A stretch of DNA of 64,000 nt from Streptomyces aurantiogriseus (GCF_014649375.1 NZ_BMSX01000005.1:124001-188000); one strand, 5' to 3'; numbered from the stretch's first letter, positions 34,287-44,099 are shown. The notes: generated from the sequence alone by a model not told the origin. Numbers and translations are program-made.

Positions 34287-36542
34287 ATGTCCGGCCCGTC
34301 CGCGTCCGGCGACGTCCCAGTGCCCGGTTACGACTCCGCCCCGGTGTCCGGCTCCAGCGGCGGCGTGGTGGTGCGCTCCGCCGCCGCGGGCCGCGTACGG
34401 CTGATGGTTCCCTGGCTGCGGGCGCGTCCGGGCTGCGCGGGGATCGTCGATGAGCGGTTCACCGATCTGCCGGGTTTCCGGGCGCTGCGAATCTTCCCGC
34501 ACACCGGTGCTGTGATCGTCTGGGTACAGCCCGACCTGGTCGACCTAGACCGGCTGGTCGCCGCCCTGGACGAGGCGCCACCGCCGGGAGTGCCCGCCAG
34601 GGCCAGCCGGTCCGTGCCCGATTCCTCCACCGGGGAGGTCGCGCGGCTGGTGGTCGGCGGTGCGGTGCTCGCCCTGGTGGGACTGCGGCGACTGCTCGGT
34701 CGACCCCCGTGGACCCCGGCGGGCTCGGCCGGCTTCCTCGGCACGGTCACGGTCTTCACCGGGCTGCCGTTCTTCCGCGGCGCCGCACACACCCTCGGCG
34801 GCCGACGCCACGCGGGCACTGATCTGCTGGTGACGACGGCGACCGTGATCTCGCTCGTCCTGCGCGAGAACGTGGTTGCGCTGATGGTGCTGTGGCTGCT
34901 CAACATCGGCGAGTTCCTGCAGGCCATCACCCTGCGACGGACCCGGCGCGCCATCGAGGAACTCCTCTCCGTCGGCGAGGAGCGCGTCTGGCTGGTCCGC
35001 GACGGCGTCGAGGTGGAGGTCGATCTCGCGGAGGTCAGGGCCGGGGACGTGGTCGCGGTCTACGAACACCACCGCATCCCCGTCGACGGCACCGCCGAGA
35101 CCGGCGAGGCACTGGTCGACCAGGCCGCCATCACCGGCGAGGCGCTCCCGGTGTACGTCCAGCCCGGCAGCGAGGTCTACGCGGGCACCCTCGTCTCCAC
35201 CGGCTCCCTGACCGTACGGGCCACCTCGGTCGGCCAGGACACCGTCGTCGGACGGATCATCACCCGGGTCGAGGAGGCGCAGGCCGACCGGGCCCCCATC
35301 CAGACCGTCGCCACCGCCTTCACCCGCCGCTTCGTACCCGTCTCCTTCGCCCTCGCCGGGATCACTTACGTACTGACACTGGACGCCCGACGGGCGATGA
35401 CCATGCTGCTGATCGCCTGCCCCTGCGCCGCGGGCCTGGCCACCCCGACGGCAATCAGCGCGGCCATCGGCAACGGCGCCCGCAGGGGCACCCTCATCAA
35501 GGGCGGCACCCACCTGGAAGGCATCGGCCGCGTCACCGCCGTCGTCTTCGACAAGACCGGCACCCTCACCCTCGGTCGCCCCCTGGTCACCAGCGTGGTC
35601 ACACTCGACGAGACCGTCACGGCCGACGAGGTGCTGAGCCTGGCGGCCTCCGGCGAACTGCACGCACGGCACCCGCTCGCCGAAGCCATCGTCCGGCGCA
35701 CCGAGGAACAGCACCTGCACATCCCCATCCACCAAGCCTGCGAGGTCGTCCTCGGCATGGGCGTACGCGCCGAACTCGACGGCACCCGCCTGCTGGTGGG
35801 CAGCCCCGCCCTGCTACGCCGCCACGGCCTGGAACTCTCCGAGGTGGCCCAGGAATGGACCAGCCGCCTGCGCGCCGGCGGCGAGACCGTCATCTGCCTC
35901 GCCCACGACGACAAGCTCATCGGCATGCTCGGCCTGTCCGACGCAGTACGCGGCGGAGCCGACATCGTCGTCCGCCAGCTGACCGACCTCGGCGTGACCC
36001 GGATCGTGCTGCTCACCGGCGACGCACCCGAGACCGCCCAGGCCGTGGCCGACACCCTCGGCATCACGGAGGTGCACGCCCACGCGCTGCCCGAGGCCAA
36101 ACTCCAGCTGATCCGCGACCTTCAGGCAGAGGGTCACAGCGTGGCGATGGTCGGCGACGGCACCAACGACGCACCCGCACTGGCCCTCGCCGACGTGGGC
36201 ATCGTCATGGGCGCCCACTCCTCCCACGTCGCTCTGGAGACCGCCGACATCGCCCTGGCCGGAAACGACCTGCGCCAAGTAGCCGCCGTCGTGGAACTCA
36301 GCCGGCACACCCTGCGCGTCGTACGGCAGAACTACACCCTGTCCATCGGCGTGAACCTCGCCGGCCTCATCGCGGGCGCCGGCGGCTCCATCAACCCCGT
36401 CCTGGCTGCCCTGCTCCACAACACCAGCAGCATCGCCGTGGTCGCCAATTCCGCCCGACTGGTGGGCCACACGCCCCACCTGCCGAGCGACACTGCCACA
36501 CGGCTGCGGGCCGCACCGCTGGAGGAGCGGCGTGTGCACTGA
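34287..36542 (+). CDS. CtpC-like P1B-type zinc-efflux ATPase
   Basis: 751 residues. An N-terminal ferredoxin-like/HMA-type region without a clear CxxC (VRLMVPWLRARPGC) precedes membrane helices. The ion-binding motif is Cys378-Pro-Cys380 (IACPCAAGLATPTAI), the phosphorylation site Asp422 (FDKTGTLT), and the hinge GDGTNDAPAL. The end HNTSSIAVVANSARL is CtpC/CtpV-like. With the PacL-like gene it should export zinc (or Mn/Cu) from the cytosol. It is in the same island as the importer, so uptake and efflux are encoded together. No Zur-type box precedes it, as expected for an efflux gene. Confidence 0.9.
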   Translation: MSGPSASGDVPVPGYDSAPVSGSSGGVVVRSAAAGRVRLMVPWLRARPGCAGIVDERFTDLPGFRALRIFPHTGAVIVWVQPDLVDLDRLVAALDEAPPPGVPARASRSVPDSSTGEVARLVVGGAVLALVGLRRLLGRPPWTPAGSAGFLGTVTVFTGLPFFRGAAHTLGGRRHAGTDLLVTTATVISLVLRENVVALMVLWLLNIGEFLQAITLRRTRRAIEELLSVGEERVWLVRDGVEVEVDLAEVRAGDVVAVYEHHRIPVDGTAETGEALVDQAAITGEALPVYVQPGSEVYAGTLVSTGSLTVRATSVGQDTVVGRIITRVEEAQADRAPIQTVATAFTRRFVPVSFALAGITYVLTLDARRAMTMLLIACPCAAGLATPTAISAAIGNGARRGTLIKGGTHLEGIGRVTAVVFDKTGTLTLGRPLVTSVVTLDETVTADEVLSLAASGELHARHPLAEAIVRRTEEQHLHIPIHQACEVVLGMGVRAELDGTRLLVGSPALLRRHGLELSEVAQEWTSRLRAGGETVICLAHDDKLIGMLGLSDAVRGGADIVVRQLTDLGVTRIVLLTGDAPETAQAVADTLGITEVHAHALPEAKLQLIRDLQAEGHSVAMVGDGTNDAPALALADVGIVMGAHSSHVALETADIALAGNDLRQVAAVVELSRHTLRVVRQNYTLSIGVNLAGLIAGAGGSINPVLAALLHNTSSIAVVANSARLVGHTPHLPSDTATRLRAAPLEERRVH

Positions 36543-36975
36543 TCCCACACACCGTCAGTCCGGCGTCCCCGGATACCGGGCAGGGACGCTACCTGCACTC
36601 GGCACCGGCTACCGGTCAAGCCCGCTACCGGACCCGGCCCCTGTGTGTCGCCGACTATCGGCGTTCCCCTTGCGGTCCTGGGCCTCGTCGGCTCCATAGC
36701 GATCACAGAGCCGGGACAGATGCTTGCTCAACTCTCACCATGCAGCCGCTGCGGGTGGGAGGGACGTTGAAGAGTACCCGGCTCAAGCGTCTCCGGATCC
36801 GTGGTGCACCTGGCGCCTCTCGGCGCCGGCCTCCGCGAACGCGGCATCGGACGGGAGATCAGAACCCCCAGATGAGCGAGGCACGCACACCCTGACTCGC
36901 AGCAAGCCACCCCCACATGAGCTATCGTTCATATGGAATGGATTTCATTTTCATCTACACTTGGGGAAACCTGAT
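36543..36975. other. Intergenic region upstream of zur
   Basis: About 430 bases without a supported gene. Several TACCGG repeats occur at 36570-36640, and the AT-rich stretch 36920-36965 contains the zur operator. Confidence 0.5.
36939..36953. promoter_or_regulatory. Zur-type operator of zur itself
   Basis: TGGATTTCATTTTCA has TG..CA ends and the full right arm ATTTTCA shared with the RiPP operon box; 4 of 7 arm positions pair. It lies 23 bases before the GTG start, suggesting autoregulation. Confidence 0.5.
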
Positions 36976-37461
36976 GTGAGCGACCCGACGCCCAAACAGC
37001 GGCCCACCCGGCAGCGATCGGCCCTTGTGGAAGCGCTCGCGAACTGCCAAGACTTCATCTCCGCTCAGGACCTGCACGCTCGTATGACAGAAGACGGCAC
37101 ACGGATCGGGCTGACCACCGTGTACCGCGCGCTACGCGACCTGGAGGCCGCGGACACGGTCGATGTCGCCCAAGCCGGCGCCGGTGAACGCCTTTACCGA
37201 TGGCGGCCCGCAGGCAGACACCGCCATTACCTGATCTGCCGCGCCTGCGGCAGCAGTCGGCCGGTGGATTCCGAGGTGGTCGAAGAGTGGGCCGGACGGA
37301 TCGCCGCCGACTCCGGATTCGCGGCGGTGGAGCACACCGTCGAACTCACCGGCGTCTGCATCGGCTGTCAGCCCACCACGGGCGAAGGAAAACTGCCGTC
37401 ATGTCCCTGGAGTCCGGACTGGGAAACCCCGCGTCACCGAGCCCCCGGTTGCGGGAGCTGA
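36976..37461 (+). CDS. zur: Zur-type (Fur-family) zinc uptake repressor
   Basis: 161 residues. Fur-family winged helix: RQRSALVEALANCQDFISAQDLHARM and GLTTVYRALRDLE. Metal motifs: HRHYLICRACG and CIGCQ, which supply the structural Cys4 zinc site and part of the sensory site. GTG 36976 has TTGGGG upstream. A C-terminal tail of about 30 residues (GEGKLPSCPWSPDWE...) is unusual. It is probably a cluster-specific paralogue of the genome's main Zur and the repressor of the 7-1-7 boxes described here. It could instead sense another metal, but the target genes point to zinc. Confidence 0.85.
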   Translation: MSDPTPKQRPTRQRSALVEALANCQDFISAQDLHARMTEDGTRIGLTTVYRALRDLEAADTVDVAQAGAGERLYRWRPAGRHRHYLICRACGSSRPVDSEVVEEWAGRIAADSGFAAVEHTVELTGVCIGCQPTTGEGKLPSCPWSPDWETPRHRAPGCGS

Positions 37462-37639
37462 AGGAGACATATGCACCGTGCTGGACCTCGACGACGACAC
37501 CGCCGTCGTGATTGATCCGCTAGTTCGCCTTCAGCGAGCCGGGCTGCCCGCCCCTGGAGACGGTCGTCGCCGTCCTCCCGATGAACGCGCCGCCCCGCCA
37601 CTGGACCCTGCACCAACCCAGCGAGCAGATCACCAAGGG

Positions 37640-38188
37640 ACCACCTCAAGGCCGCCCTGCTCACCATCACAGGGATCAGCACCCCGGACAGGACCATCGG
37701 CTACACGAACCTCCTGAACCGCCACCTTCGCGCCCGCGGTACGGCCCGCGACTTCGAACAGGCCCTCGATGCCATCGCCGCCGAGCTCCGCGCAAAACCC
37801 GTCATCGACTACCAATGCCGACGCGAGGCCCTCGCTTCCTGGACGCTGGAACCGGAGAGCTGGCAGCACATGCTCACCCAACTCCCCGTCCTCACAAGCC
37901 ATCGAAAGCCCATCAACGAACGACCGCAGACGCCTGGCCGTCAGCGCCTACATCGGGACCCGCGTCACCGAAGGCGAGCCCGATTTCGCGCCCTGCCCGC
38001 CGCGCATCGCCCTCGACCCCGAACTACGCGCCGTCTGGACCCGGCAGCGACACAACGTGTTCCACCGGCTCTGCAAAGCTGACCACCAGCCCTACTACGG
38101 CGCCCTCAAGCCACTGCTCGAAGGCCAGGCACAGCAACTGGCCCAGGCGATTGACCACACCTGTTCGGGATCGGTGCGCCTCTTCTGA
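37640..38188 (+). pseudogene. Frameshifted transposon-associated conserved ORF
   Basis: Frame one reads KAALLTITGISTPDRTIGYTNLLNRHLRARGTARDFEQALDAIAAELR... to about 37900. After a frameshift another frame reads RRLAVSAYIGTRVTEGEPDFAPCPPRIALDPELRAVWTRQRHNVFHRLCKADHQPYYGALKPLLEGQ to a TGA at 38186-38188. The two halves appear to be one protein. It may be related to helper proteins of actinobacterial transposons (TniQ-like), which I cannot confirm. Confidence 0.45.
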
Positions 38189-38385
38189 AGTGAGCTCGTC
38201 GGTCGCATTACCAGCATCTTGACGTATCCCAAAGCCCTACCCCATGGCCCGGCCGGGCGATAGGGTCCACATGTGCGTTGATCTTCCGGGCGGCAGCCAC
38301 GTGCAGCCGCGGACGGTGCAGGGCGCCTCGTAACGGGGGCGCCCCAGCAGGCATACCCGTCATCGCCACACCGGAGATCCACACC

Positions 38386-39144
38386 ATGACTGCTCAGCAG
38401 CCGCTCTCCTACGACGCGTTCGTCGAACTCGCCGTCGCCGACTCAGCCGTCGTCGGTCTCGTCCTCAAAGGTTCCCAGGCCCACGACGGCATGATCACCC
38501 CGCACTCCGACCACGACCTGTACGTGATCGTTGCCGACGACGCCATGACCGACCTGACCCGGTTCGCGGGTCACCGCAGCGCCGAGCTCGACCTCATTAT
38601 CGTCACTCTCACCGAGTTCTGCGGAGCCGGGATGCCCGGTTGGGAACGCTATGCCCTCGCCCGTGCTCGGATCGTGCTCGACCGGCTCGACGGAGGCATC
38701 GCCCGTATCCTTGCCGACTGGGCACGGCTGGATGCCGATGAGGCGTTCCGGGACTCCGGCGGATGGCTCGACGCCTACGCCAACTCCCTCTACCGCTCGG
38801 TCAAGAACCACCGGGACGGCCTGGCTCTGGCCGCCCGCCTCGACGCCGCCGACAGCATGCGGCTCCTGCTCGAGTTGCTCTTCGCTCTCCACCGTCGCCC
38901 CCGCCCCTACAACAAGTACCTGGAGTGGGAGCTCGCCAGGTACCCGCTGCCGGGCTGGGACACCGACGTGCTGCTGCGTGCTGTGGACCGCATCTCGGCA
39001 GCAGGCGACGTATCCCTGCAGCGGCAGCTGTTCACCCTTGTCGAGAAGGCGGCCCGAGAGGCCGGACACGGCGAGGTGCTGGACGCATGGGGCGACGACC
39101 TTGACTTCATGCGACCGCAAGAGGCAGACAGCGACACTCCCTGA
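38386..39144 (+). CDS. Nucleotidyltransferase-fold protein
   Basis: 252 residues. LVLKGSQAHDGMITPHSDHDLYVIV carries the GS-x-x10-DxD catalytic signature of the minimal nucleotidyltransferase/aminoglycoside nucleotidyltransferase fold, and a third acidic residue lies in ELDLIIVTL. Helical C-terminal half. GGAG precedes ATG 38386. It is followed within 190 bases by an APH-fold gene, a common pairing in accessory DNA. It may adenylylate a small molecule or be a MNT-type toxin-antitoxin enzyme. Confidence 0.75.
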   Translation: MTAQQPLSYDAFVELAVADSAVVGLVLKGSQAHDGMITPHSDHDLYVIVADDAMTDLTRFAGHRSAELDLIIVTLTEFCGAGMPGWERYALARARIVLDRLDGGIARILADWARLDADEAFRDSGGWLDAYANSLYRSVKNHRDGLALAARLDAADSMRLLLELLFALHRRPRPYNKYLEWELARYPLPGWDTDVLLRAVDRISAAGDVSLQRQLFTLVEKAAREAGHGEVLDAWGDDLDFMRPQEADSDTP

Positions 39145-39330
39145 GCTCTGCCCTGGCCTCACGGCATCGGAGCCGCCCTGGATGGCTCCGTTCGCTGGGC
39201 TGAACCCGCGACAGTTTCACCGAATTGATCAGCGCACTGCGGCGCGAGGGCGCCCATCCGGATTCCACGGCTTCAGGCCACCATCCCGGCCCTGAACGGG
39301 AGGGCCAAGCCACTCATGCAAAGGAAAGCC

Positions 39331-40248
39331 ATGCTGGAACACTCCGACGATCGAGCAGTGAATGACTGGTGCATCGAACACCTGGGCTACCCGGTCGCCG
39401 AACGCACTTTCACGGCGGGGAACCTGTCCGTGGTCCACGGCCTCCGGCTGACGAACGGTCGCGAGGTGGTACTGAAGATCCGCGACGATGATGCGCGGCT
39501 GGGAGCCTGTACCTGGGTGCAACGCCGGATGTGGCAGGCGGGCTTCCCATGCCCGGAGCCATTGACCGGTCCGTTGCCGCTGGGTAGGAAGGTCGCCAGC
39601 GCCGAGACTCTCGTGCCAGGGGGTGGGGAGCCCGCGCCCGCCGATGCTCCCCGACAGTTCGCCGGCCTTCTGGCCGACTTCGTGACCCGCGCAGAGGATT
39701 TGAATCCGCAGCCGCTGCTACGACCAGCTCCCGCATGGGTCCACTGGTACCACAAAGAGGATGGCGTCTGGCCGGTCCCGGATGACCGCAACGTCGACCT
39801 CAATGCTGAATGGTGCCCTGCCACGGCGTGGCTCGACGAGCTCGGCGCGGCCGTACGCGAGCGGCTGGAGGAGGTCCGCGACGCTGCCTGCGTACTCGGA
39901 CACGGGGACTGGGACGGCCGCAATGTGAAGTTTCGCGACGGTCGGCCACTCGCGGTCCATGACTGGGACAGCGTGGTCTACGAGCCCGAGGTGGTGATCA
40001 TCGGCCAGGCCGCCGCCATGTTCGAGGGCGGCCCCACTGGTGCAGGCGCCTCGGTCGAACGGACGGTGGCCTTCCTGGAGGAGTACCAAACCGCGCGCAG
40101 ACGGGCGCTGAGCAACAACGAACTGCAGTTGTGCTGGGCAGCGGGCCTGTGGGTACGCACCTTCAACGCCAAGAAGTTCCATCTCGACAACTTCGATGCG
40201 CTGGGACGCGACGAAGCCGAGACGAGGATGAGGCATGCCGGGATCTGA
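39331..40248 (+). CDS. APH-family phosphotransferase
   Basis: 305 residues with the kinase-like aminoglycoside phosphotransferase fold. The catalytic loop is LGHGDWDGRNVKF (Asp as base, Asn as metal ligand) and AVHDWDSVVYEPE provides the second metal Asp. ATG 39331 is preferred because AAGGAAAG lies just before it; ATG 39316 is in frame but lacks a site. It probably phosphorylates a small-molecule hydroxyl; drug or metabolite substrate unknown. Confidence 0.82.
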   Translation: MLEHSDDRAVNDWCIEHLGYPVAERTFTAGNLSVVHGLRLTNGREVVLKIRDDDARLGACTWVQRRMWQAGFPCPEPLTGPLPLGRKVASAETLVPGGGEPAPADAPRQFAGLLADFVTRAEDLNPQPLLRPAPAWVHWYHKEDGVWPVPDDRNVDLNAEWCPATAWLDELGAAVRERLEEVRDAACVLGHGDWDGRNVKFRDGRPLAVHDWDSVVYEPEVVIIGQAAAMFEGGPTGAGASVERTVAFLEEYQTARRRALSNNELQLCWAAGLWVRTFNAKKFHLDNFDALGRDEAETRMRHAGI

Positions 40249-40566
40249 TGACGGTGGAGCTGCGAAGCTCCCCGCACCACGGGGGATCAAAGTTGCGTGC
40301 GATTCGTCTGAAGTGAAATGGGTGCGGCCCTTGTGAGGGGGTATGGCGGGAGGGCCTCGCCTGCTCCGGCGCGTCCCCGGCCGCTGTCAGGGCCTCGCAC
40401 GGCGTGAACAGTCCCGGCTCCTCCTCCGCCAGCAGAAGAGCCACACCCATTCGGGACAGGCAGCACCTGATCTAGCAGGTCGGCACCACCCTGAGAAACG
40501 CCGAAGCCATGCCGGATTTTCTACTCTGCCTGTCCCCGCGGCCCGCACGACGCTAGCGTCAAATCC
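40249..40566. other. Intergenic region
   Basis: 318 bases, no supported gene. TAGCGT at 40554-40559 sits about ten bases before the next start, typical of a leaderless promoter. Confidence 0.4.
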
Positions 40567-41091
40567 ATGATCGTATGGCTCAACGGTACCCACGGCGCAG
40601 GCAAGACGACGACCAGTGCGCTCGTGCAGCAGCTGATCCCGGACTCACGGGTGTTCGACGCCGAAAAAGTCGGCGAGACACTCATGGACATCACGCCGGG
40701 GCTGCCCGCGACGGACAACTTCCAGCACTGGCCGCCGTGGCGGCCACTCGTAGTCGAGACCGCCCGGCGCGTCCTCGACTACACCGGCGGCACCCTGGTG
40801 ATGCCCATGACGGTCCTGGTCGAGCAGTACTGGCGCGAGATCAGCTCGGGCCTTGCCCAGCACGCCATTCCCGTCCGGCACTTCGTCCTCCATGCCGACC
40901 AGGACACCCTCCGCGGGCGCATCGCGGGCGACACCGTTCTTGGCCCCAACTCCCCGTTCCGTCTCCAATACCTTGAGCCCTATGCTGAGGCGGCCCGCAC
41001 CTGGCTGCACGCCGAGGCCGAGGTCATCGACACCACGCACCTCACACCCGCCCAGGCCGCCCAGCAGATCGCGGAGGCCGTCAAGAGTTGA
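40567..41091 (+). CDS. TmrB-like P-loop kinase (tunicamycin-resistance-like)
   Basis: 174 residues with Walker A LNGTHGAGKTTTSALV, then FDAEKVGETLMDI, DNFQHWPPWRPLVVETAR and LVMPMTVLVEQYWREI. These align in order with Bacillus TmrB-type tunicamycin-resistance proteins and adenylylsulfate/shikimate kinase-like ATPases. ATG 40567 appears leaderless. Together with the two upstream enzymes it suggests a small resistance-like group. Actual substrate unknown. Confidence 0.8.
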   Translation: MIVWLNGTHGAGKTTTSALVQQLIPDSRVFDAEKVGETLMDITPGLPATDNFQHWPPWRPLVVETARRVLDYTGGTLVMPMTVLVEQYWREISSGLAQHAIPVRHFVLHADQDTLRGRIAGDTVLGPNSPFRLQYLEPYAEAARTWLHAEAEVIDTTHLTPAQAAQQIAEAVKS

Positions 41092-41341
41092 GAAGACGAT
41101 CCAGGCTATGGGTGGCCAGTCGGCGACGAATCCGTCCTCACCCTGCTGCTCGGCGGTGATGGCTTCCTCCTGCGTCTCTCGCTCGCGGCGGCGCTGGACA
41201 AGACCGGCGCGCACCCAGCCGTGCAGCCGGGTCCTGACACGGGCCCGCCCTGACCAACGACAAGCCGCCCCTGTCCAGTTGGAGCTGCGGGCACGAGCCA
41301 TCGGCATGGCCATCGGCGTGCAGGCGATGCATCATGAAACG

Positions 41342-42811
41342 ATGAAGTTCCGTCGGTGGCGCGCCCAGGAACGCGGCCAGGACGTGCTGGCTGCTGCCCT
41401 CTACGAGGGCAACAGCCGGGCCCGTGAGCGGATCGACCGGTGGTGGTCGGCCGGCGGAGCCCACCGCGACGAGGTCTGGCGCGGCGCGTGGTTCCTGCTG
41501 ACAGCGGCGAACTTCAGGTTCGGCAACCACGAGCGGCCGGAGCTGGTCGTTCCGGTGCTGGAGTTCCTGCTCGAGGCCGACCCCACGTCCCCCTACCGGC
41601 CGCAGGTCCGGCTGACCGCCTGTCTCCCGCAGACCGCCGAGGACCCGCCGAACGGCGTGTACATGGGCGATCCGGAGGTTCCGCGGCTAGTCGAAGCCGC
41701 GCTGAGGTTCCCCGATCCCAGCTTGCGCCAACGGTTGGCCGACCTGTTGTCCGTCACCGACCAGCCCGGCCTGCTGGACGCCCTGGAAACCGGCTTCCGG
41801 CCGCGTGCGCGGCTGGGCCCGACTTACATCGGCGCGGCACCGCCCGGCCATGAGACCCGGTGCGGCCTGTGGCTTGAAGGCGAGCCGAATTCGTTCCTGA
41901 AGATCGTCTGCGCCAACCCAAACCTGCCTCGGCCGCCCGCCCAGCCCGACGACATCGACCTGTCTTTGCTCGCGCTTCTGAAGGACCGGCCCGATCTGCT
42001 GCCGGCATTTGAACAGGGCGCCCTGGCCGTGCGGCTGCTGGAGTATCTCGGCACCTGGCTGCCGGAACAGGTCCACGACCGGTGCCGCCGCGCGTTGCGT
42101 AACCTGTCGGCCCGAGAGGGTGTCACGGCGGTGTGTGACCAGGCCATGCTCGGTGACGCCGAGGCGATTGCCGCGGCCCGCGACGCCGGGTACCGGCCGG
42201 CCAGCCCCGCCTGGACACCCCTCTTCCTGCTGCTCACCCGGCAGTTCCCGGCCTATCGCGAGGCCGATCCGAACGGGCGGCTCCTGCAGCTGACGTGCTC
42301 CATCGACGGGTTGAGGATCGGGAATGACGTCATCATCGACCGGATCCTGGCAATCCTGGACACGGACCTGCCCGACGACGTGGCCGCAGCCGTACGGCGG
42401 TCCCTGCGCGACCTCGGTCCCTTGAGCGACCCCTCGGTCGAGGACGTCGGACGCTGGGGTATGCGAAGGACCATCCTGGCTCGCGCGATCAAGCTCGAGC
42501 CGGAGGCGGTCGCGGCCGTGGTCGACGCGGGCTACCTGCCCGAAGACGACGACCAGGAGCTGCTCCCGCTGCTCTTCCTCACTGAGCAGTTCGAGCGGTA
42601 CGACCGCGAAGACCCGAACGGCACAAGGCTACGCGCCGTCCTCGCCGAGAAGCGTTACCGGTACGAGCACGAGCATTTCCGGACCGTCGCGGAGCGGGCG
42701 GGACGCCCAGATCCCTGGCCGCCCAAGCAACCGTCGCCGTCGGGTGACCGGACGTCGACCCGGCACGCCACCACTTGGCCGAGCAGCTTCGGCGTCGGTG
42801 GCCACTTCTGA
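41342..42811 (+). CDS. HEAT-repeat-like hypothetical protein
   Basis: 489 residues with no family I can name. Repeating helical blocks and recurring FLLTRQFPAYREADPNGRLL / FLTEQFERYDREDPNGTRL units suggest alpha-solenoid repeats. No signal peptide or membrane segment. The start ATG 41342 is uncertain, as in-frame ATGs at 41305-41330 also occur and the ribosome-binding site is weak. Similar large alpha-solenoid proteins are frequent in Streptomyces accessory regions. Confidence 0.7.
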   Translation: MKFRRWRAQERGQDVLAAALYEGNSRARERIDRWWSAGGAHRDEVWRGAWFLLTAANFRFGNHERPELVVPVLEFLLEADPTSPYRPQVRLTACLPQTAEDPPNGVYMGDPEVPRLVEAALRFPDPSLRQRLADLLSVTDQPGLLDALETGFRPRARLGPTYIGAAPPGHETRCGLWLEGEPNSFLKIVCANPNLPRPPAQPDDIDLSLLALLKDRPDLLPAFEQGALAVRLLEYLGTWLPEQVHDRCRRALRNLSAREGVTAVCDQAMLGDAEAIAAARDAGYRPASPAWTPLFLLLTRQFPAYREADPNGRLLQLTCSIDGLRIGNDVIIDRILAILDTDLPDDVAAAVRRSLRDLGPLSDPSVEDVGRWGMRRTILARAIKLEPEAVAAVVDAGYLPEDDDQELLPLLFLTEQFERYDREDPNGTRLRAVLAEKRYRYEHEHFRTVAERAGRPDPWPPKQPSPSGDRTSTRHATTWPSSFGVGGHF

Positions 42812-43018
42812 GCCGGAGGTTCCGGCATCGGCACATCATGCCGATCGGCCCGATGGCCTCGCCGCTGTGGGAGCCGGAACCGTCGCCGCCCTAGGTGCTC
42901 TGACCGGAAACGATCACCGGAGTGGTGTGATGGCCGAGTGTCTACGGAGGTGGATGTCGCGCAGGTCAACTCAAGGTCGTGACACGGCCTGTCAGTTCTC
43001 TGGTCTAGGGTCGCCCGC

Positions 43019-43672
43019 ATGGCTGAGCCCTCCTTTCTGACCGCCGTCCGCGAGTCGTACGACACGGTCGCCGCCGATTACGTCGAACGCGTCCCGCCTC
43101 CGGCCGCGATGGACCCGCTGTCACGCGCGATGCTGGCGGGGTTCGCCGAACTCGTGCGGACGGCCGGTCTGGCGCCGGTCGCGGACCTGGGATGCGGCCC
43201 CGGCCGCGTGACGGCGCACCTGGCCGGGCTGGGAGTGTCCGCCTTCGGCGTCGATCTGTCACCGAAGATGATCGGGCTGGCCCGGCACGCCTATCCGAAC
43301 CTGCGGTTCACCGAGGGCTCGATGACCGCGCTGGAGATGAGGGACGACGAACTCGGCGGCATCCTGGCCTGGTACTCCACCCACCACACGCCCCCGCGGT
43401 GGCTGCCGGCGGTGTTCGCCGAGTTCCACCGCACGCTCGCGCCCGGCGGCTACCTGCTCTGGGGAGACTATGTCGGCGATGAACGGCTGCAGCCGACCCA
43501 GGGCTATGGCCATCCGGTGTCCTACGAGTCGTATCTCCTGCCCCTGGACCGCATGATCGGCCTGCTGGAGCAGGCCGGACTCGTCGTCACTGCGAGGCTG
43601 GAGCAGGAGCCCGGCGGACGGGTGAACAGACCGCACGCCTGCCTGCTGGCCCGCAAGCCCGAAAAGCCCTGA
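43019..43672 (+). CDS. Class I SAM-dependent methyltransferase
   Basis: 217 residues; motif I VADLGCGPGRVTAHL, acidic loop FGVDLSPKMIGLA, motif IV LGGILAWYSTHHT. UbiE/CcoQ-type fold common to many small-molecule methyltransferases. TAGGGT at 43003-43008 suggests a leaderless start at ATG 43019. Substrate unknown. Confidence 0.88.
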   Translation: MAEPSFLTAVRESYDTVAADYVERVPPPAAMDPLSRAMLAGFAELVRTAGLAPVADLGCGPGRVTAHLAGLGVSAFGVDLSPKMIGLARHAYPNLRFTEGSMTALEMRDDELGGILAWYSTHHTPPRWLPAVFAEFHRTLAPGGYLLWGDYVGDERLQPTQGYGHPVSYESYLLPLDRMIGLLEQAGLVVTARLEQEPGGRVNRPHACLLARKPEKP

Positions 43673-43979
43673 CGGGGCTCGTTCCTGCGGCGAGGCCGCT
43701 CGTCTCAGATCGCCGACGGTCACGGCGCGGCGGTCAGGCCGCAGGGTTGAGAGGGCGGCCGCCCCAGCGGATGCCCTACTTTCTTGATCGTGGTCCGAAC
43801 TGGTCACTCGTAAGATCAGCGGGACCCAGGGGCTCTGGGTATGGCTGTCAGCGGTTCGCCATGAGATGGCTGGAAAGGCTTGGCCGCCCGGAGCCCCGCG
43901 ACGACTCGACCGCCAATTGGGAGATGCGACTCGATCGCTGTGTAGGGCAACGTCGGCGAGGTCGTCCGAGCTGGCGGAG
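43673..43979. other. Intergenic region before IS debris
   Basis: 307 bases with no supported gene; probably contains the decayed left end of an IS110-family element. Confidence 0.35.
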
Positions 43980-44099
43980 GTGCCCGTGCCCCGGATATGG
44001 GCCGGAGTGGACATCGGCAAGGAACACAACCACTGCGTGGTGATCAACGCGGACGGCGAACGGCTGCTGTCCCGCCGGGTCCTGAACGACGAAACGGCC
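43980..44099 (+). pseudogene. IS110-family transposase, N-terminal fragment
   Basis: VPVPRIWAGVDIGKEHNHCVVINADGERLLSRRVLNDET is the DEDD-type N-terminus of IS110 transposases (WAGVDIGK with first catalytic Asp). Homology stops at about 44099, where sequence of a minus-strand IS630 relic begins. Confidence 0.7.

Noticed and set aside
40853..42811. 652-residue version of the HEAT-like protein
   Set aside because: The first 160 codons overlap the TmrB-like gene out of frame and are low-complexity.
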